In this document: positions 36,048-44,706 of the stretch, piece after piece
Layout of the letters: every line of letters starts with the position of its first letter
Position numbering within the stretch: position 1 is the stretch's first letter
From: Allostreptomyces psammosilenae
GTDB taxonomy: Bacteria; Actinomycetota; Actinomycetes; Streptomycetales; Streptomycetaceae
Direction of reading: 5' to 3'
Assembly (NCBI RefSeq): GCF_013407765.1
Contig: NZ_JACBZD010000002.1
Coordinates: 444,001-508,000, forward strand
Length of the DNA stretch: 64,000 bases
Notes under the pieces: model-generated
Databases searched by the model: none
Told to the model about the DNA's origin: nothing
What the model saw: the letters and a program-made list of their open reading frames with translations, nothing else
Program-made: the position numbers and the translations under genes

Positions 36048-37340
36048 TCAGGGGGCGGAGTGGGCGCGTCCGGCGCCGGCGCCGGCGTGCACCGGCTCGG
36101 GCTCGGTGGCCTCCTGCGGCCCGGGCGCGGCCCCGGTGGCGCCCAGCGGCTTCGCCGGCACCGGCTTCGCGGCAGGGGCGCCGCCGTCGGCGATGCTGGG
36201 GCGCGGCCGCATCATCTGCCGGCGCAGCGCCCGCCCGACCGGCCGTTCCACCAGCCGGTGCACCAGCCAGGAGAGCAGCATCAGGGCGGGCACCAGCCCG
36301 GCGACGATCGCCCAGGACGGGACGCGGTCGCTGAGGACGTGGATCACCGTCCAGCCGATGTTCTCGTGCAGCAGGTACAGCGGGTAGGTGATGGCGCCGG
36401 CCGTGGTGAGCCAGCCCCACCGCACGAAGTCCAGCTTGCCCAGGGCGACGAGCAGCACGAGCAGGAAGAAGGCGGTCACGAAGCCGAGCGCGACCTCCCA
36501 GGAGAGCTGGTGGCTGAGCGACTCCTGGGCCTGGTTGATCAGCGCCCAGGTGCGGTGCTGGGCGACCAGCCAGCAGAAGATCAGCAGCCCCCACAGCATG
36601 GGGTTGGGCCGGAAGCGGTGCATGAGGTACATCACCACGCCGGCGATGAAGAACGGCGCGTACCGGGGCTGGGCGAGCAGGTCGAGCAGCGGCAGCTCGG
36701 CCTGGTCGGAGAGCACCGAGGCGACCGCCCAGATGCCGCAGAAGAGCAGCACCCGCTGGTAGGTGGTGCCCATCGCGACGACGATCCCGAAGATCAGGTA
36801 GAAGCGCAGCTCCGCCCAGAGCGACCAGTAGACCCCGTCGATGTGCCCGACGTTGAAGGCTTCCTGGAACATCGTGAGGTTGCTGAGGACCAGGGTCAGC
36901 TCCGGCGGGTCGTACACCACCGGGGCGATGTTCATCACCGCGGTGGTGACGAGTATCGCGAGCCAGTAGGCGGGGAAGAGCCGGGTGACCCGGGAGACCA
37001 GGAACTCCTTGGGGGAGCGGCCCCAGCAGGACATGCAGATGACGAAGCCGCTGATCAGGAAGAACAGCTCGACGCCGAGGAAGCCGTAGGAGGCCGCGGC
37101 CGAGACGGGGGCCGGGAAGTGGTCGGCGGGGTCGCCGCCCCAGCCGGTGACGTCGCTGTTCGCGCCGTAGGCCATGTAGTGGTACGCCACCACCATCAGG
37201 GCGGCCACCAGGCGCAGCCCGTCGAGGGCGTACAGCCGGGGCGCGCCGCGGCCGGCGGAGCGTCCGCCGCCGGGGGCGGGGAGGCCGGCCTGCGGCGGGG
37301 TCGCGGTGTGTTCCTGGGCCGTGGGCGCGGTCGGCGGCAT
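36048..37340 (-). CDS. Acyltransferase-3 family membrane protein
   Basis: 430 residues from ATG 37340 with GGAGG 11 bases upstream; a TTG 30 bases further up is less likely. Family landmarks: LDGLRLVAALMVVAYHYMAYG with the catalytic-type histidine, GFLGVELFFLISGFVICMS, SRVTRLFPAYWLAI and SLWAELRFYLIFGIVV, followed by ten or so helices. The C-terminal 60 residues are Pro/Ala-rich. These enzymes O-acylate cell-surface glycans or secondary metabolites. It stands alone with a long A/T-rich promoter region. Confidence 0.88.
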   Translation of the reverse strand: MPPTAPTAQEHTATPPQAGLPAPGGGRSAGRGAPRLYALDGLRLVAALMVVAYHYMAYGANSDVTGWGGDPADHFPAPVSAAASYGFLGVELFFLISGFVICMSCWGRSPKEFLVSRVTRLFPAYWLAILVTTAVMNIAPVVYDPPELTLVLSNLTMFQEAFNVGHIDGVYWSLWAELRFYLIFGIVVAMGTTYQRVLLFCGIWAVASVLSDQAELPLLDLLAQPRYAPFFIAGVVMYLMHRFRPNPMLWGLLIFCWLVAQHRTWALINQAQESLSHQLSWEVALGFVTAFFLLVLLVALGKLDFVRWGWLTTAGAITYPLYLLHENIGWTVIHVLSDRVPSWAIVAGLVPALMLLSWLVHRLVERPVGRALRRQMMRPRPSIADGGAPAAKPVPAKPLGATGAAPGPQEATEPEPVHAGAGAGRAHSAP

Positions 37341-37750
37341 CGGTCCGGCAGCCTCCAGACGGACGGGCAACGTCGATTGGACGGCGTCCTGGTCGGTGTC
37401 TTACGTGCTCGGTCCGACTGGAAGGAAGGGGGTCGCCCGGAGAGACACAGTCACATCCCAGCCGTTATTAGCACGTTACCTGTCATACCCACGTATTCCG
37501 CAACCCCGCGCCATCAGTTTAGGGCGGAATGTCCGGTTTTGTGTGGATGTGAAGAGCATTCAATAAGGAGAGCCTCGGTCATCTGACCGAAGGCCCCGGT
37601 TACCGTACATGCAATTGTTGGAAGCATGCCAACAGGCATGCCAGAGGCATGCCTACGGGCCCGGGGTGCCGGACAGCCGAGCCTACCGCCCGGTACCGCC
37701 GCCCGTCACCGGCCCCACCGGCCGTCACCGGGCGCGGCGTCCGCCGTCGA
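37341..37750 (-). promoter_or_regulatory. A/T-rich control region with three spaced GCATGC palindromes
   Basis: 410 noncoding bases upstream of the acyltransferase and downstream of the M23 gene. Bases 37450-37640 are clearly lower in GC than the rest of the window. GCATGC occurs at 37624, 37636 and 37647, about one DNA turn apart within imperfect AGGCATGCCA direct repeats, as in a cooperative binding site. The distance to the start codon (about 285 bases) is long for a simple operator. The last 100 bases before the M23 stop are GC-rich, with no clear hairpin. Confidence 0.5.
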
Positions 37751-39925
37751 TCAGGTCGGCTCCAGGCCGTGGTTGCGCAGCCAGGTGAGCGGGTCGATCG
37801 GGGAGCCGCCGCCCGGGCGCACCTCGAAGTGCAGGTGGGGGCCGGTGCTGTTGCCGCTGTTGCCCGAGTAGGCGATGGTGTCGCCGGCCTGGACCGAGCC
37901 CGAGCGGTACAGCGCCTGGCTCAGGTGGCAGTACCAGGTCTGGGTGCCGTCCGGCGCCGTGAGGATCAGCATGTTGCCGTACGAGCCGTGGTACTGGAAC
38001 GTGATCGTCCCGTCCGTGGCCGCCTGGACCGGTGTGCCGTAGCCCACCGGGAAGTCGATGCCGGTGTGCAGGTTGCTCCAGTAGTTCCCGCCCTGGCCGA
38101 AGTAGGCCGACAGGCCGCGCTGGTCGACCGGCAGCCAGAACTTCGGCCGCGCCGCCTCCGCCGCCGCGGCCGCCTCCTGTCGCTGGCGCTCCAGCTCCGC
38201 CTCGCGCTCCTCCAGGGCGATCCGCGTCTGGGTGCGGGTGGCCCGGTCGGCCAGGTCGTCCGCGCTCGCGGTGACGGCGGCCAGCTGGGTGTCCAGCTCG
38301 GTGGGCGGGACCTGCACGGCGTCGGCCCCGGAGGCGATCGGCGAGGACTCCTCCGGCTCGGCCTCCTCGCCGGTGCCGCTGAGCGCGATCACCGCCACCG
38401 TCGCGGCGGCCAGCACGGCCGCGGAGGGCGCGGCGATGGTCAGCATCGGCGACCTCAGCGCCGGGGCCTTGGTGCGCCGCTGTTCCTTGCGGCGGCGGTT
38501 GCGGGCCGCCGCGCGCCCCTCGGCGACGACGGCCTCCGCCGCGTAGCCGGGGGCGTCACCGTCCTCGATCTCCCGCAGGGTCTGCCGGTCGGCGCCGGCC
38601 TCCAGGGCGTCGAAGTCGTCGGCCTCGTCGAGGTCCGGGTGGTCCCCCAGGCCGTCGCGGGCGTCCGGGTCGTCCGCGACGCCCCGACCGCCGCCGTGGC
38701 CGCCGTCCTCCGCGTCGGCGGCCGAGCCGGTGTCGGGGTGGTCGGCGAACGCGGGGGTGTCGTCCCAGTCGTCCTGGCCGGGGACGTAGTCGTCGAAGCC
38801 CTGGCCGACGTCGACGAAGCCGTCCGGATAGGCGAAGGCCGCGTGGTCGTAGCCGCCCGCGGCGGGGGCCTCGCCGGGCATCGGGGGCGGCCATCCGGCC
38901 GCGCCGCCCGGCGTGGCGTCGTGGCCGAGGGCGTCCTCGTGGCCGTGGCCGTGGTCGAGGTCGAAGTCGTGGCCGTGGGTGTCGGCGGGGCCGTGGTGGT
39001 CCGTCCCGCCGAGGTGGTCGGTGTGCTGCTCCGGGTGGTGGTCGCTGTGGTCCGGGTAGCCGCCGGCGGCCTCGCCGCCGTGCCACTCGCCGGTCGCCCA
39101 CTCGCCGCTGGACCAGGCCGCGGCCCCGGACTCCGCGTCAGGGGCGCCGCCGGACGCCTGGGAACCCCCGTAGCCGTCGCCGTACTCGTCGGAGCGGTAG
39201 TCGTCGGAGCCGTAGTCCTCGGAGCGGTAGCCGTCGGTCTCGTAGGTCCCGGTCCGGTAGGCGTCCGTGCCGAGGTCGGTGTGCTCCGGTTCGGCCGGGG
39301 CGGTGGCCTCCGCCCACGGATCCGACTGGGCCGCCCAGGGGTCCGGCTGGTCGGAGGGACCGCCGGCGGAGGGGACGGCCTGCCAGCTCCCGGTGGTCCA
39401 CTGGGCCGGCGAGGTCTCCTCGTCGAGGCCGGCGGTGGCGGTGCCGCCGGCCGTGTCGTAGCCGGTCGCCGGGTACCCGCCGGTGTCGTAGCCGGTCGCG
39501 GGGTAGCCGCCAGTGTCGTACCCGCCGACGGCTCCGGGCGTGTCGTGTCCGGGCGTGTCGTAGCCGGTGGCGTCGTAGCCCGACGTGTCGTAGGAGGACG
39601 TCCCGTACCCGGTGGCGTCGTAGCCCGAGGTGTCGTAGCCGGGGTAGCCGTCCTGGGAGGCCCCGGTGAAGGAGGCGTCGGGGTAGGACAGGCCGTCGTA
39701 GGCGTAGCCGTGCGGCGGGGTCTGCACCGCGGTGGCCTGCGGGTACGCCTCGCCCTGGACCGCGTAGCCGGTGTCGTAGCCGCCGTAGGAGCCGCCCTCG
39801 CCGTAACCGCCGGTCGCGTAGGGACCGGCCGGGGCGCCGGGATCGCCGTAGGGCTCGATGCCGTCGGAGCCGTCGCCGCCAGGTGCCGCCGGATCCGGCT
39901 GCCACGTCGGTTGACGGTCGTTCAC
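37751..39925 (-). CDS. M23 (LytM-type) peptidase with Tyr/Gly/Asp repeat domain
   Basis: 724 residues from GTG 39925 with AGAGGG upstream. Residues 1-480 are low-complexity: repeated GYDTSGYDATGYDT-type units (about 85-160), then acidic/His-rich sequence. One transmembrane helix is at about 495-516, a coiled coil at about 540-593, and the LytM domain at about 595-724. Zinc ligands are H620 and D624 (HTGID) and H699 (HLHFE), with H667 as catalytic histidine. It should cleave peptide crosslinks in peptidoglycan outside the membrane. The N-terminal part would then be cytoplasmic, which is odd for such a long tail. Confidence 0.9.
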   Translation of the reverse strand: MNDRQPTWQPDPAAPGGDGSDGIEPYGDPGAPAGPYATGGYGEGGSYGGYDTGYAVQGEAYPQATAVQTPPHGYAYDGLSYPDASFTGASQDGYPGYDTSGYDATGYGTSSYDTSGYDATGYDTPGHDTPGAVGGYDTGGYPATGYDTGGYPATGYDTAGGTATAGLDEETSPAQWTTGSWQAVPSAGGPSDQPDPWAAQSDPWAEATAPAEPEHTDLGTDAYRTGTYETDGYRSEDYGSDDYRSDEYGDGYGGSQASGGAPDAESGAAAWSSGEWATGEWHGGEAAGGYPDHSDHHPEQHTDHLGGTDHHGPADTHGHDFDLDHGHGHEDALGHDATPGGAAGWPPPMPGEAPAAGGYDHAAFAYPDGFVDVGQGFDDYVPGQDDWDDTPAFADHPDTGSAADAEDGGHGGGRGVADDPDARDGLGDHPDLDEADDFDALEAGADRQTLREIEDGDAPGYAAEAVVAEGRAAARNRRRKEQRRTKAPALRSPMLTIAAPSAAVLAAATVAVIALSGTGEEAEPEESSPIASGADAVQVPPTELDTQLAAVTASADDLADRATRTQTRIALEEREAELERQRQEAAAAAEAARPKFWLPVDQRGLSAYFGQGGNYWSNLHTGIDFPVGYGTPVQAATDGTITFQYHGSYGNMLILTAPDGTQTWYCHLSQALYRSGSVQAGDTIAYSGNSGNSTGPHLHFEVRPGGGSPIDPLTWLRNHGLEPT

Positions 39926-40503
39926 CACCGGCCCTCTTTCGCCTGGACAGCTCGCGTTCGATCGGCCGGGCCGTGGGGCTCCGGTCGGCTGAGGAGTCCG
40001 ACGATACGTCGGATCCCGTCGCCGGGGCCCGAGTTCGCCGTACTCACCACGCCCCGCCCCCGCCCCCTCCAGGTGCGCCGGGGTGGGGAGAGGCGACACG
40101 CGCCGTGGGGCCGGCGGCGCGCCCGGCGTGGCCGAACCGTCATCCCTCCGATACCGGAAGGAGTCCGCTTCGGCCGGGCGCGTGCCGTCCTCACGGACGT
40201 CGATTCCCGGCCGCGACTGTATCCGGTGGGTGGCGCAGCGACAATCCGTGCCCCCTTTGATGCGATATGTACGGCGAGTTGGTCGCGTGGAGTGACACTC
40301 CGTGAGAGATTGCTGTCGGCGTGTCGTCGAATCCGGTCCGGAGTGTTTTGTGGCGGACCCGTGACGGAACCGGCGAGAGGCGATAACTTTCCGACGACGG
40401 CACGGGCAAGCAAGGACAACGGCATGGGCGGCAGGTCGCGTCTCCCGCGGTGATCCCGCGGTCGCGGCCTCGACCACGGCCGGGAACCGAAGCGGGAGGC
40501 AGG
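39926..40503. promoter_or_regulatory. Shared upstream region of the M23 and IcmB-like genes
   Basis: 578 bases between divergent genes, with A/T-richer pockets near 40240-40280 and 40380-40420 where promoters are likely. I looked for the conserved blocks of the c-di-AMP riboswitch (often upstream of Streptomyces cell-wall hydrolases) on the minus strand and did not find them, and saw no cobalamin riboswitch core on the plus strand. Nothing else can be supported. Confidence 0.4.
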
Positions 40504-40932
40504 ATGTCAGCGTCCGGTCCGATTCGCGTGGTGGTCGCCAAGCCGGGCCTGGACGGCCACGACCGTGGCGCCAAGGTGGTGGCCCGCGCGCTGCGCGACG
40601 CGGGCGTGGAGGTGGTTTATACCGGTCTGCACCAGACCCCGGAGCAGATCGTGGCCACCGCGATCCAGGAGGACGCCGACGCCATCGGGCTGTCGGTGCT
40701 GTCCGGCGCCCACATGACGCTCTTCCGCCGGGTGCTGGACCTGCTGCGGGAGCAGGACGCCACCGACATCAAGGTCTTCGGCGGCGGCATCATCCCCGAG
40801 GCGGACATCCCCGAGCTGTCCGCGATGGGCGTGGCCGCCGTCTTCACCCCGGGCGCCCCCACCCAGGCGATCGTCGAGTGGGTCCGCGCCAACGTCGGCG
40901 ACACCACCCCCGGCGAAGTCGGCACCGCCTGA
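40504..40932 (+). CDS. icmB: Cobalamin-binding small subunit of an acyl-CoA mutase (IcmB-like)
   Basis: 142 residues from ATG 40504 with GGAGG close upstream. Complete B12-binding domain of the methylmalonyl-CoA mutase family: [25 protein letters not shown] carries the D-x-H-x-x-G cobalt-ligand histidine, LSVLSGAHM the S-x-L motif, and [12 protein letters not shown] the GG motif. It closely resembles the small subunit of isobutyryl-CoA mutase, which interconverts isobutyryl-CoA and n-butyryl-CoA and feeds polyketide precursors. The large subunit is not in the window; in Streptomyces the two are unlinked. In S. coelicolor, as I recall, icmB lies a few genes from pcrA, as here. Confidence 0.88.
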   Translation: MSASGPIRVVVAKPGLDGHDRGAKVVARALRDAGVEVVYTGLHQTPEQIVATAIQEDADAIGLSVLSGAHMTLFRRVLDLLREQDATDIKVFGGGIIPEADIPELSAMGVAAVFTPGAPTQAIVEWVRANVGDTTPGEVGTA

Positions 40933-40968
40933 GGCCCGCTGCCCCGGCCGTCCTGGCACCGGCCGCCC

Positions 40969-40999
40969 CGGTCAGGCCGGGCCGAGGGCGGCCTGACCG
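40969..40999. terminator. Hairpin between convergent icmB and RHH genes
   Basis: CGGTCAGGCC and its reverse complement GGCCTGACCG with an 11-base loop, 36 bases after the icmB stop and 6 bases before the stop of the opposing gene; it can serve both. Confidence 0.65.
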
Positions 41000-41005
41000 A
41001 GAGGG

Positions 41006-41248
41006 TCACGGTTTCTCCCGCGCGCCGGAACCCTCCTCGGCGATCTCCATCCGGCGGGCGGGGGCCGGATCGCCGCTGTCGAACCGTGGTGCGTCCAGCG
41101 GTTCGCCCCACACTCGCCGGGACCGGGCCGCCCGGTGGATCGCCTCACGCATGATCCCGGACGCGCTGACGCCGGATCGTTCGGCGGCGGCCTTGATGAT
41201 CGCGAGATCCTCGGGGGCGACGTGGACGGTGATGCGTTTGAGGGGCAT
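41006..41248 (-). CDS. Ribbon-helix-helix (CopG/Arc-type) protein
   Basis: 80 residues from ATG 41248; an upstream in-frame ATG at 41296 is possible. The N-terminus PLKRITVHVAPEDLAIIKAAAERSGVSASGIMREAIHRAA is a typical ribbon (KRITVHV) plus two helices, with S/G-V-S-A-S in the turn. The tail is charged. It may be a stand-alone DNA-binding protein or an antitoxin; no toxin gene is adjacent. Two direct TGTCGAA copies at 41259 and 41282, 23 bases apart, lie just before the start and could be its own operator. Confidence 0.78.
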   Translation of the reverse strand: MPLKRITVHVAPEDLAIIKAAAERSGVSASGIMREAIHRAARSRRVWGEPLDAPRFDSGDPAPARRMEIAEEGSGAREKP

Positions 41249-41312
41249 GCCGACATCATGTCGAAGGCATACGTTCGGATGTGTCGAACGTCTCATCGGG
41301 TCCGCCGTCCGC

Positions 41313-42989
41313 TCACTCCACGGGGGCCAGCTCCTCGGCGAGCAGGCGGCGCTGGTGGAGGGTGCGGGCCATCTCGTTGAGCGTCTCCCACCAGGCGCTG
41401 CCCGGCTCGCACTCCTTGACCAGGGCGTCGAGCCGGTCGGCGGCGGTGGGCGAGAGCCGCTGTTCGCACAGGCCGGTCAGCCCCGTGTGGGTCCACGGCG
41501 CGCCGCCTCCGGCGGCGGCCTGGCGGAGCTTGTCCAGCACGGCCTCCTCCACCCGCGCCCCCCAGCGGGGCAGCGCCCGCCGCAGGGAGCCGTCGCGCGC
41601 GGCGAGCTCGTCGGCCTCCTCGGCCGGGAGGAGGGCCAGCAGGGCGCCGGTGGACTCCTCCAGAGAGGTGCCGGCCGGCACCGCGACCCGGTCGGAGTCG
41701 CTCTCCTCCGTGCCGGCCCCGCGGCGCTTCCGGGCGGGCGCGCCGCGCAGCAGGGCGCGGGCCCAGGCGGTGTCGCCCTCGCGGACCGCCGCGCGGGCCC
41801 AGCCGCGCCGGATCTCGGTGGCCCACTCGGCGGAGACGGGGGTGGCGATGACGCCGGCCGGGTCGGTGCCCAGCAGGTCGGTCCACACGCGCAGCGGCGT
41901 GGCGGCCAGGATGTCGGTGAGCCAGGCGGCGCGCGGGCCGTTGCGGGGGCTGCGGCCCGGGGCGTGGCCGGTGCCGGCGTAGTCCGCCAGGCCGTCGCGG
42001 CGCATGGCGTCGTCGACGTCCTTCGGCGGGACCACCCGGAGCCTGCGGTCGGGGCCCTCGCCGCGCACGGTGCAGCAGGCCAGCGCCCGCTCGGTCATCC
42101 GCTGGGAGAGCGCGGAGCCGGGCAGCGCGGCCAGCAGCCGGGCGGCGGTGGTCCGCACGGAGGTGCTGCGGTCGTCCAAGGCGGCTTCGAGCAGCGGTTC
42201 GTCCGCGGGGCCGAGCCCGTCGGCGAGTGACTCGAGGAAGAGGGTGCGGTCCTCGGCGCGTTCGCCGCTCCAGGTGGTGGCGAGCAGGTCGCGGGCGGCG
42301 GCCGGGTCCTCGGCGCGCAGGGCGCGCAGCATCCGGAGGCGTTCCCCGAACGGGGCGTCGGGGCCGGTGCCGTCGCCGAGCGGGACGGCGTCGGGCTCGC
42401 GCAGGACGTAGGCCCAGTGGCGGTGCTGGACGGCCAGCCAGGACGCCAGCGGCCCGGCGAGGGCGAGCACGGCCGGCCGCAGCGCGGTACGCGCCCGGGC
42501 CCGGTCGAGCAGGGCGGGGACCGTCTCCGGGGGCACCCGGTAGCCGTGCCGGGCGGCCTCCTCCAGCCACTCGGCGAGCAGGTTGCCGTTGCGGGACTCG
42601 GCGCTGCCGGCCGGGGCGGCGGCGATGAGGGTGGTGAGCCGGTTGCGGGCGGCCTCGGGCACCAGCGGTCGCTCGTCGGCCGCCAGGGCCGGCGGGGCGG
42701 CGACGTCCGGTTCGGGGGCGGGCAGCGGCGCGTGCCGGGCGCGGCGGTGCACCGTGTGCAGCGCGGCGACGGCGAGCAGCGCGGAGGCCGGGTCGTCGAC
42801 CGGGCCGCCGGCGGCGTGGGTGAGGGCGGCGTGGGAGGCGGCGGCGTCCAGGGTGCTCCGGGCGGTGCCGTCGGGGGCGGCGTCGGCTTCGGCGTAGGGC
42901 GGGGTGGGCAGGCCTCGGCGTTCGGTGCCCAGGAGGGCGGTGGTGACGAGGTCGTCCCAGGTGGGCGCGGGTGGCGGGGTGGCCGTCAC
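41313..42989 (-). CDS. DUF5691 family protein
   Basis: 558 residues from GTG 42989 with AAGGA about 12 bases upstream. The N-terminus TWDDLVTTALLGTERRGLPTPPY is characteristic of DUF5691. The body is rich in Ala/Leu/Arg helical repeats resembling HEAT-like solenoids (EAALDDRSTSVRTTAARLLAALPGSALSQRMTERALACC). The function is unknown. In many actinomycetes this gene lies with a SWIM zinc-finger gene, a MoxR-type AAA ATPase, a DUF5682 protein and a VWA protein. Only the SWIM partner is present here, 137 bases upstream. Confidence 0.82.
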   Translation of the reverse strand: MTATPPPAPTWDDLVTTALLGTERRGLPTPPYAEADAAPDGTARSTLDAAASHAALTHAAGGPVDDPASALLAVAALHTVHRRARHAPLPAPEPDVAAPPALAADERPLVPEAARNRLTTLIAAAPAGSAESRNGNLLAEWLEEAARHGYRVPPETVPALLDRARARTALRPAVLALAGPLASWLAVQHRHWAYVLREPDAVPLGDGTGPDAPFGERLRMLRALRAEDPAAARDLLATTWSGERAEDRTLFLESLADGLGPADEPLLEAALDDRSTSVRTTAARLLAALPGSALSQRMTERALACCTVRGEGPDRRLRVVPPKDVDDAMRRDGLADYAGTGHAPGRSPRNGPRAAWLTDILAATPLRVWTDLLGTDPAGVIATPVSAEWATEIRRGWARAAVREGDTAWARALLRGAPARKRRGAGTEESDSDRVAVPAGTSLEESTGALLALLPAEEADELAARDGSLRRALPRWGARVEEAVLDKLRQAAAGGGAPWTHTGLTGLCEQRLSPTAADRLDALVKECEPGSAWWETLNEMARTLHQRRLLAEELAPVE

Positions 42990-43126
42990 GGGATGGGAGT
43001 CCTTTCGGTGCCGGGGCGGGCCGGGGCGGCGGGGTTCGGGGTGACCGGTGGCGCGGTGACCGGTGGCGGAGTGGCCGGCGGCGGGGGACGGAGGCGGGCT
43101 GGGCGGGCGGGCTGGGCCGGGTGGCG

Positions 43127-44581
43127 TCAGAGCAGCACGGCGCGGCCGTCGTGCGGCGCCCAGACGGTCACCGGGACGAAGCCCGAGGGCCGGTACTCGC
43201 CGAAGACGGTGGCCGGGCGGCCGGCGCTGGTGGCGGTGAGCCGCCACATCGCCCCCTCCGGCGCCTCCGCGACGTCCACCCGCAGGGCCTGTCCGGCCTG
43301 GTCGGCGAGGTACCAGCCGGTGCCGCTCCACACCGGGGTGACCGCGGCCAGCACCACCGGCCAGGCGTCGGTCCACGGGTCGGCGGCCAGCGCCGCGACG
43401 TAGGCGGCGTGGGCCTCGCGGCAGTCGCCGCCGGGCGGTGGGCCGGCGGGGCGGGCGGTGGCCTGGTCGGGCCCGAGCGTGGCCCGCAGGGCGGCCGCCG
43501 CCTGCGGGAAGACGGCGGTGGCGGCGACGCTGGTGCCGGTCGGTGGCACCGGGTCGAGCGCGCGTCCCGGTCCGGCGTAGGAGAGCAGCATGGCGGTCCG
43601 GCCGGTGGCGGCGCCGCGCAGCCAGGCCCGGCGCGAGCGCAGCGTGGAGGCTTCGGCGTCCCGGTGGCCGAGCACCAGCCAGTCGTCGTGGATCCGCTCC
43701 TCCGTCGCGGCGGCCGTCCCGGATTCGGCGGCCGTGGATGTGGCGTCGCCGGATCCGGTGGCCGGGGCGGCGTCCGCGCCGGTGCCGCCGGGGCCGTCGG
43801 GGCGGGCGCCGACCCGGCCGCGCACGGTGGCGCGCAGCGGCTCGGGAAGGGACTCGCGGCGCTCCCAGGCCCCGGTCAGCAGGTGCAGCAGGGCGAGTTC
43901 CTCCAGCACCGGCCCGGCCCAGCCGGCGCCGGCCGTGCCGCGCACGGCGGAACCGACCGGCAACGCCGCGAGTTCCCTGGCCCGCGCGGCCAGCCCGGGC
44001 GCCTGGGCGTCCACCATCCGGGCGGCGACCTCGTGCCATTCGGCCAGGCCGTGCCGGTTGGACTCCAGCGGGGCGAGGCCGGCGCGTATCCGGTCGCCGA
44101 CGCGCTGGCGCAGTTCGGCCACGCCGGCGTCGATCCGGCGCTCGCGCTGCTGGGCGCGGCGGCGGGCGGCGGCCGGGTCGGCCGGTCCGGCCTCGGCCCG
44201 TTCCTTGCGCTGCTCGCTGCGCTCCCGGGCGGCGCGGCGCTTCTCGGCCCACTCGGCGACCCACTGCGGACGGTCCGCCTCGCCGGCCACCGGAACCGCG
44301 GCGGCCCCCTCCGCCCAGCGCAGCAGCAGGGCGAGGGAGTGCTTGCAGGGGAACTTGCGGCTCGGGCAGGTGCAGGTGAAGGCGGTGCCCGGCAGGTCGG
44401 CGACGGTGCGGTACGGGACCTTGCCGCTGCCCTTGCACTCCCCCCAGACGAACGTGCCGTCAGTGCCCGTCCCGGACCACGGCCCGGGTGCCGAGAGCTT
44501 GCTCCCGGCCTTGCGTGATGCGGCGTCAGGCGCGAGGGCGAGCACCTGTTCCGCGTTCCAGCGGTCCTCCATGCCCTTCAC
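43127..44581 (-). CDS. SWIM zinc-finger protein
   Basis: 484 residues from GTG 44581 (or ATG 44572, three codons later). The SWIM motif is CTCPSRKFPCKH (C-x-C-x6-C-x-H) at about 69-80, preceded by ECKGSGKVPYRTVADLPGTAF. An Arg/Glu-rich coiled region follows at about 105-165. The remainder has Gly/Ala-rich segments without known motif. SWIM domains bind DNA or protein. It forms a likely operon with the DUF5691 gene and is divergent from the ATP-grasp gene, with which it shares a 125-base control region. Confidence 0.88.
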   Translation of the reverse strand: MKGMEDRWNAEQVLALAPDAASRKAGSKLSAPGPWSGTGTDGTFVWGECKGSGKVPYRTVADLPGTAFTCTCPSRKFPCKHSLALLLRWAEGAAAVPVAGEADRPQWVAEWAEKRRAARERSEQRKERAEAGPADPAAARRRAQQRERRIDAGVAELRQRVGDRIRAGLAPLESNRHGLAEWHEVAARMVDAQAPGLAARARELAALPVGSAVRGTAGAGWAGPVLEELALLHLLTGAWERRESLPEPLRATVRGRVGARPDGPGGTGADAAPATGSGDATSTAAESGTAAATEERIHDDWLVLGHRDAEASTLRSRRAWLRGAATGRTAMLLSYAGPGRALDPVPPTGTSVAATAVFPQAAAALRATLGPDQATARPAGPPPGGDCREAHAAYVAALAADPWTDAWPVVLAAVTPVWSGTGWYLADQAGQALRVDVAEAPEGAMWRLTATSAGRPATVFGEYRPSGFVPVTVWAPHDGRAVLL

Positions 44582-44645
44582 GCTACGAGCCGGCTCCGAC
44601 AGCGCGGCCGCGCCCGCGCGGGAGTTCCACGAACGTCCTGTCGAA

Positions 44646-44666
44646 TGACAATGAAAATCAGTATGA
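44646..44666 (+). promoter_or_regulatory. Zur-like motif in the A/T-rich region upstream of the ATP-grasp cluster
   Basis: Two overlapping 15-mers, TGACAATGAAAATCA (44646-44660) and TGAAAATCAGTATGA (44652-44666), each match 8 of 10 fixed positions of the actinobacterial Zur pattern TGnnAATnATTnnCA. The left half-sites are perfect and the right ones weak. The stretch is strikingly A/T-rich for this genome and lies 40-60 bases before the ATP-grasp start, a normal place for a metal-responsive repressor. Confidence 0.4.
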
Positions 44667-44706
44667 CTAAGGTGTCGCCCAACCTCGTGATCCGAAAGGA
44701 CGCACC

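Noticed and set aside
37649-40453. A 934-residue plus-strand open frame opposite the M23 gene
   Set aside because: Val/Gly/Arg low-complexity antisense translation of the repeat-rich M23 gene; no motifs or ribosome binding site.
39926-40503. Possible c-di-AMP or cobalamin riboswitch
   Set aside because: The conserved blocks of either class were not visible on either strand. A covariance-model search with Infernal would settle it.
41006-41248. Toxin-antitoxin pair based on the ribbon-helix-helix protein
   Set aside because: No small toxin-like gene adjoins it; the neighbours are icmB and DUF5691.
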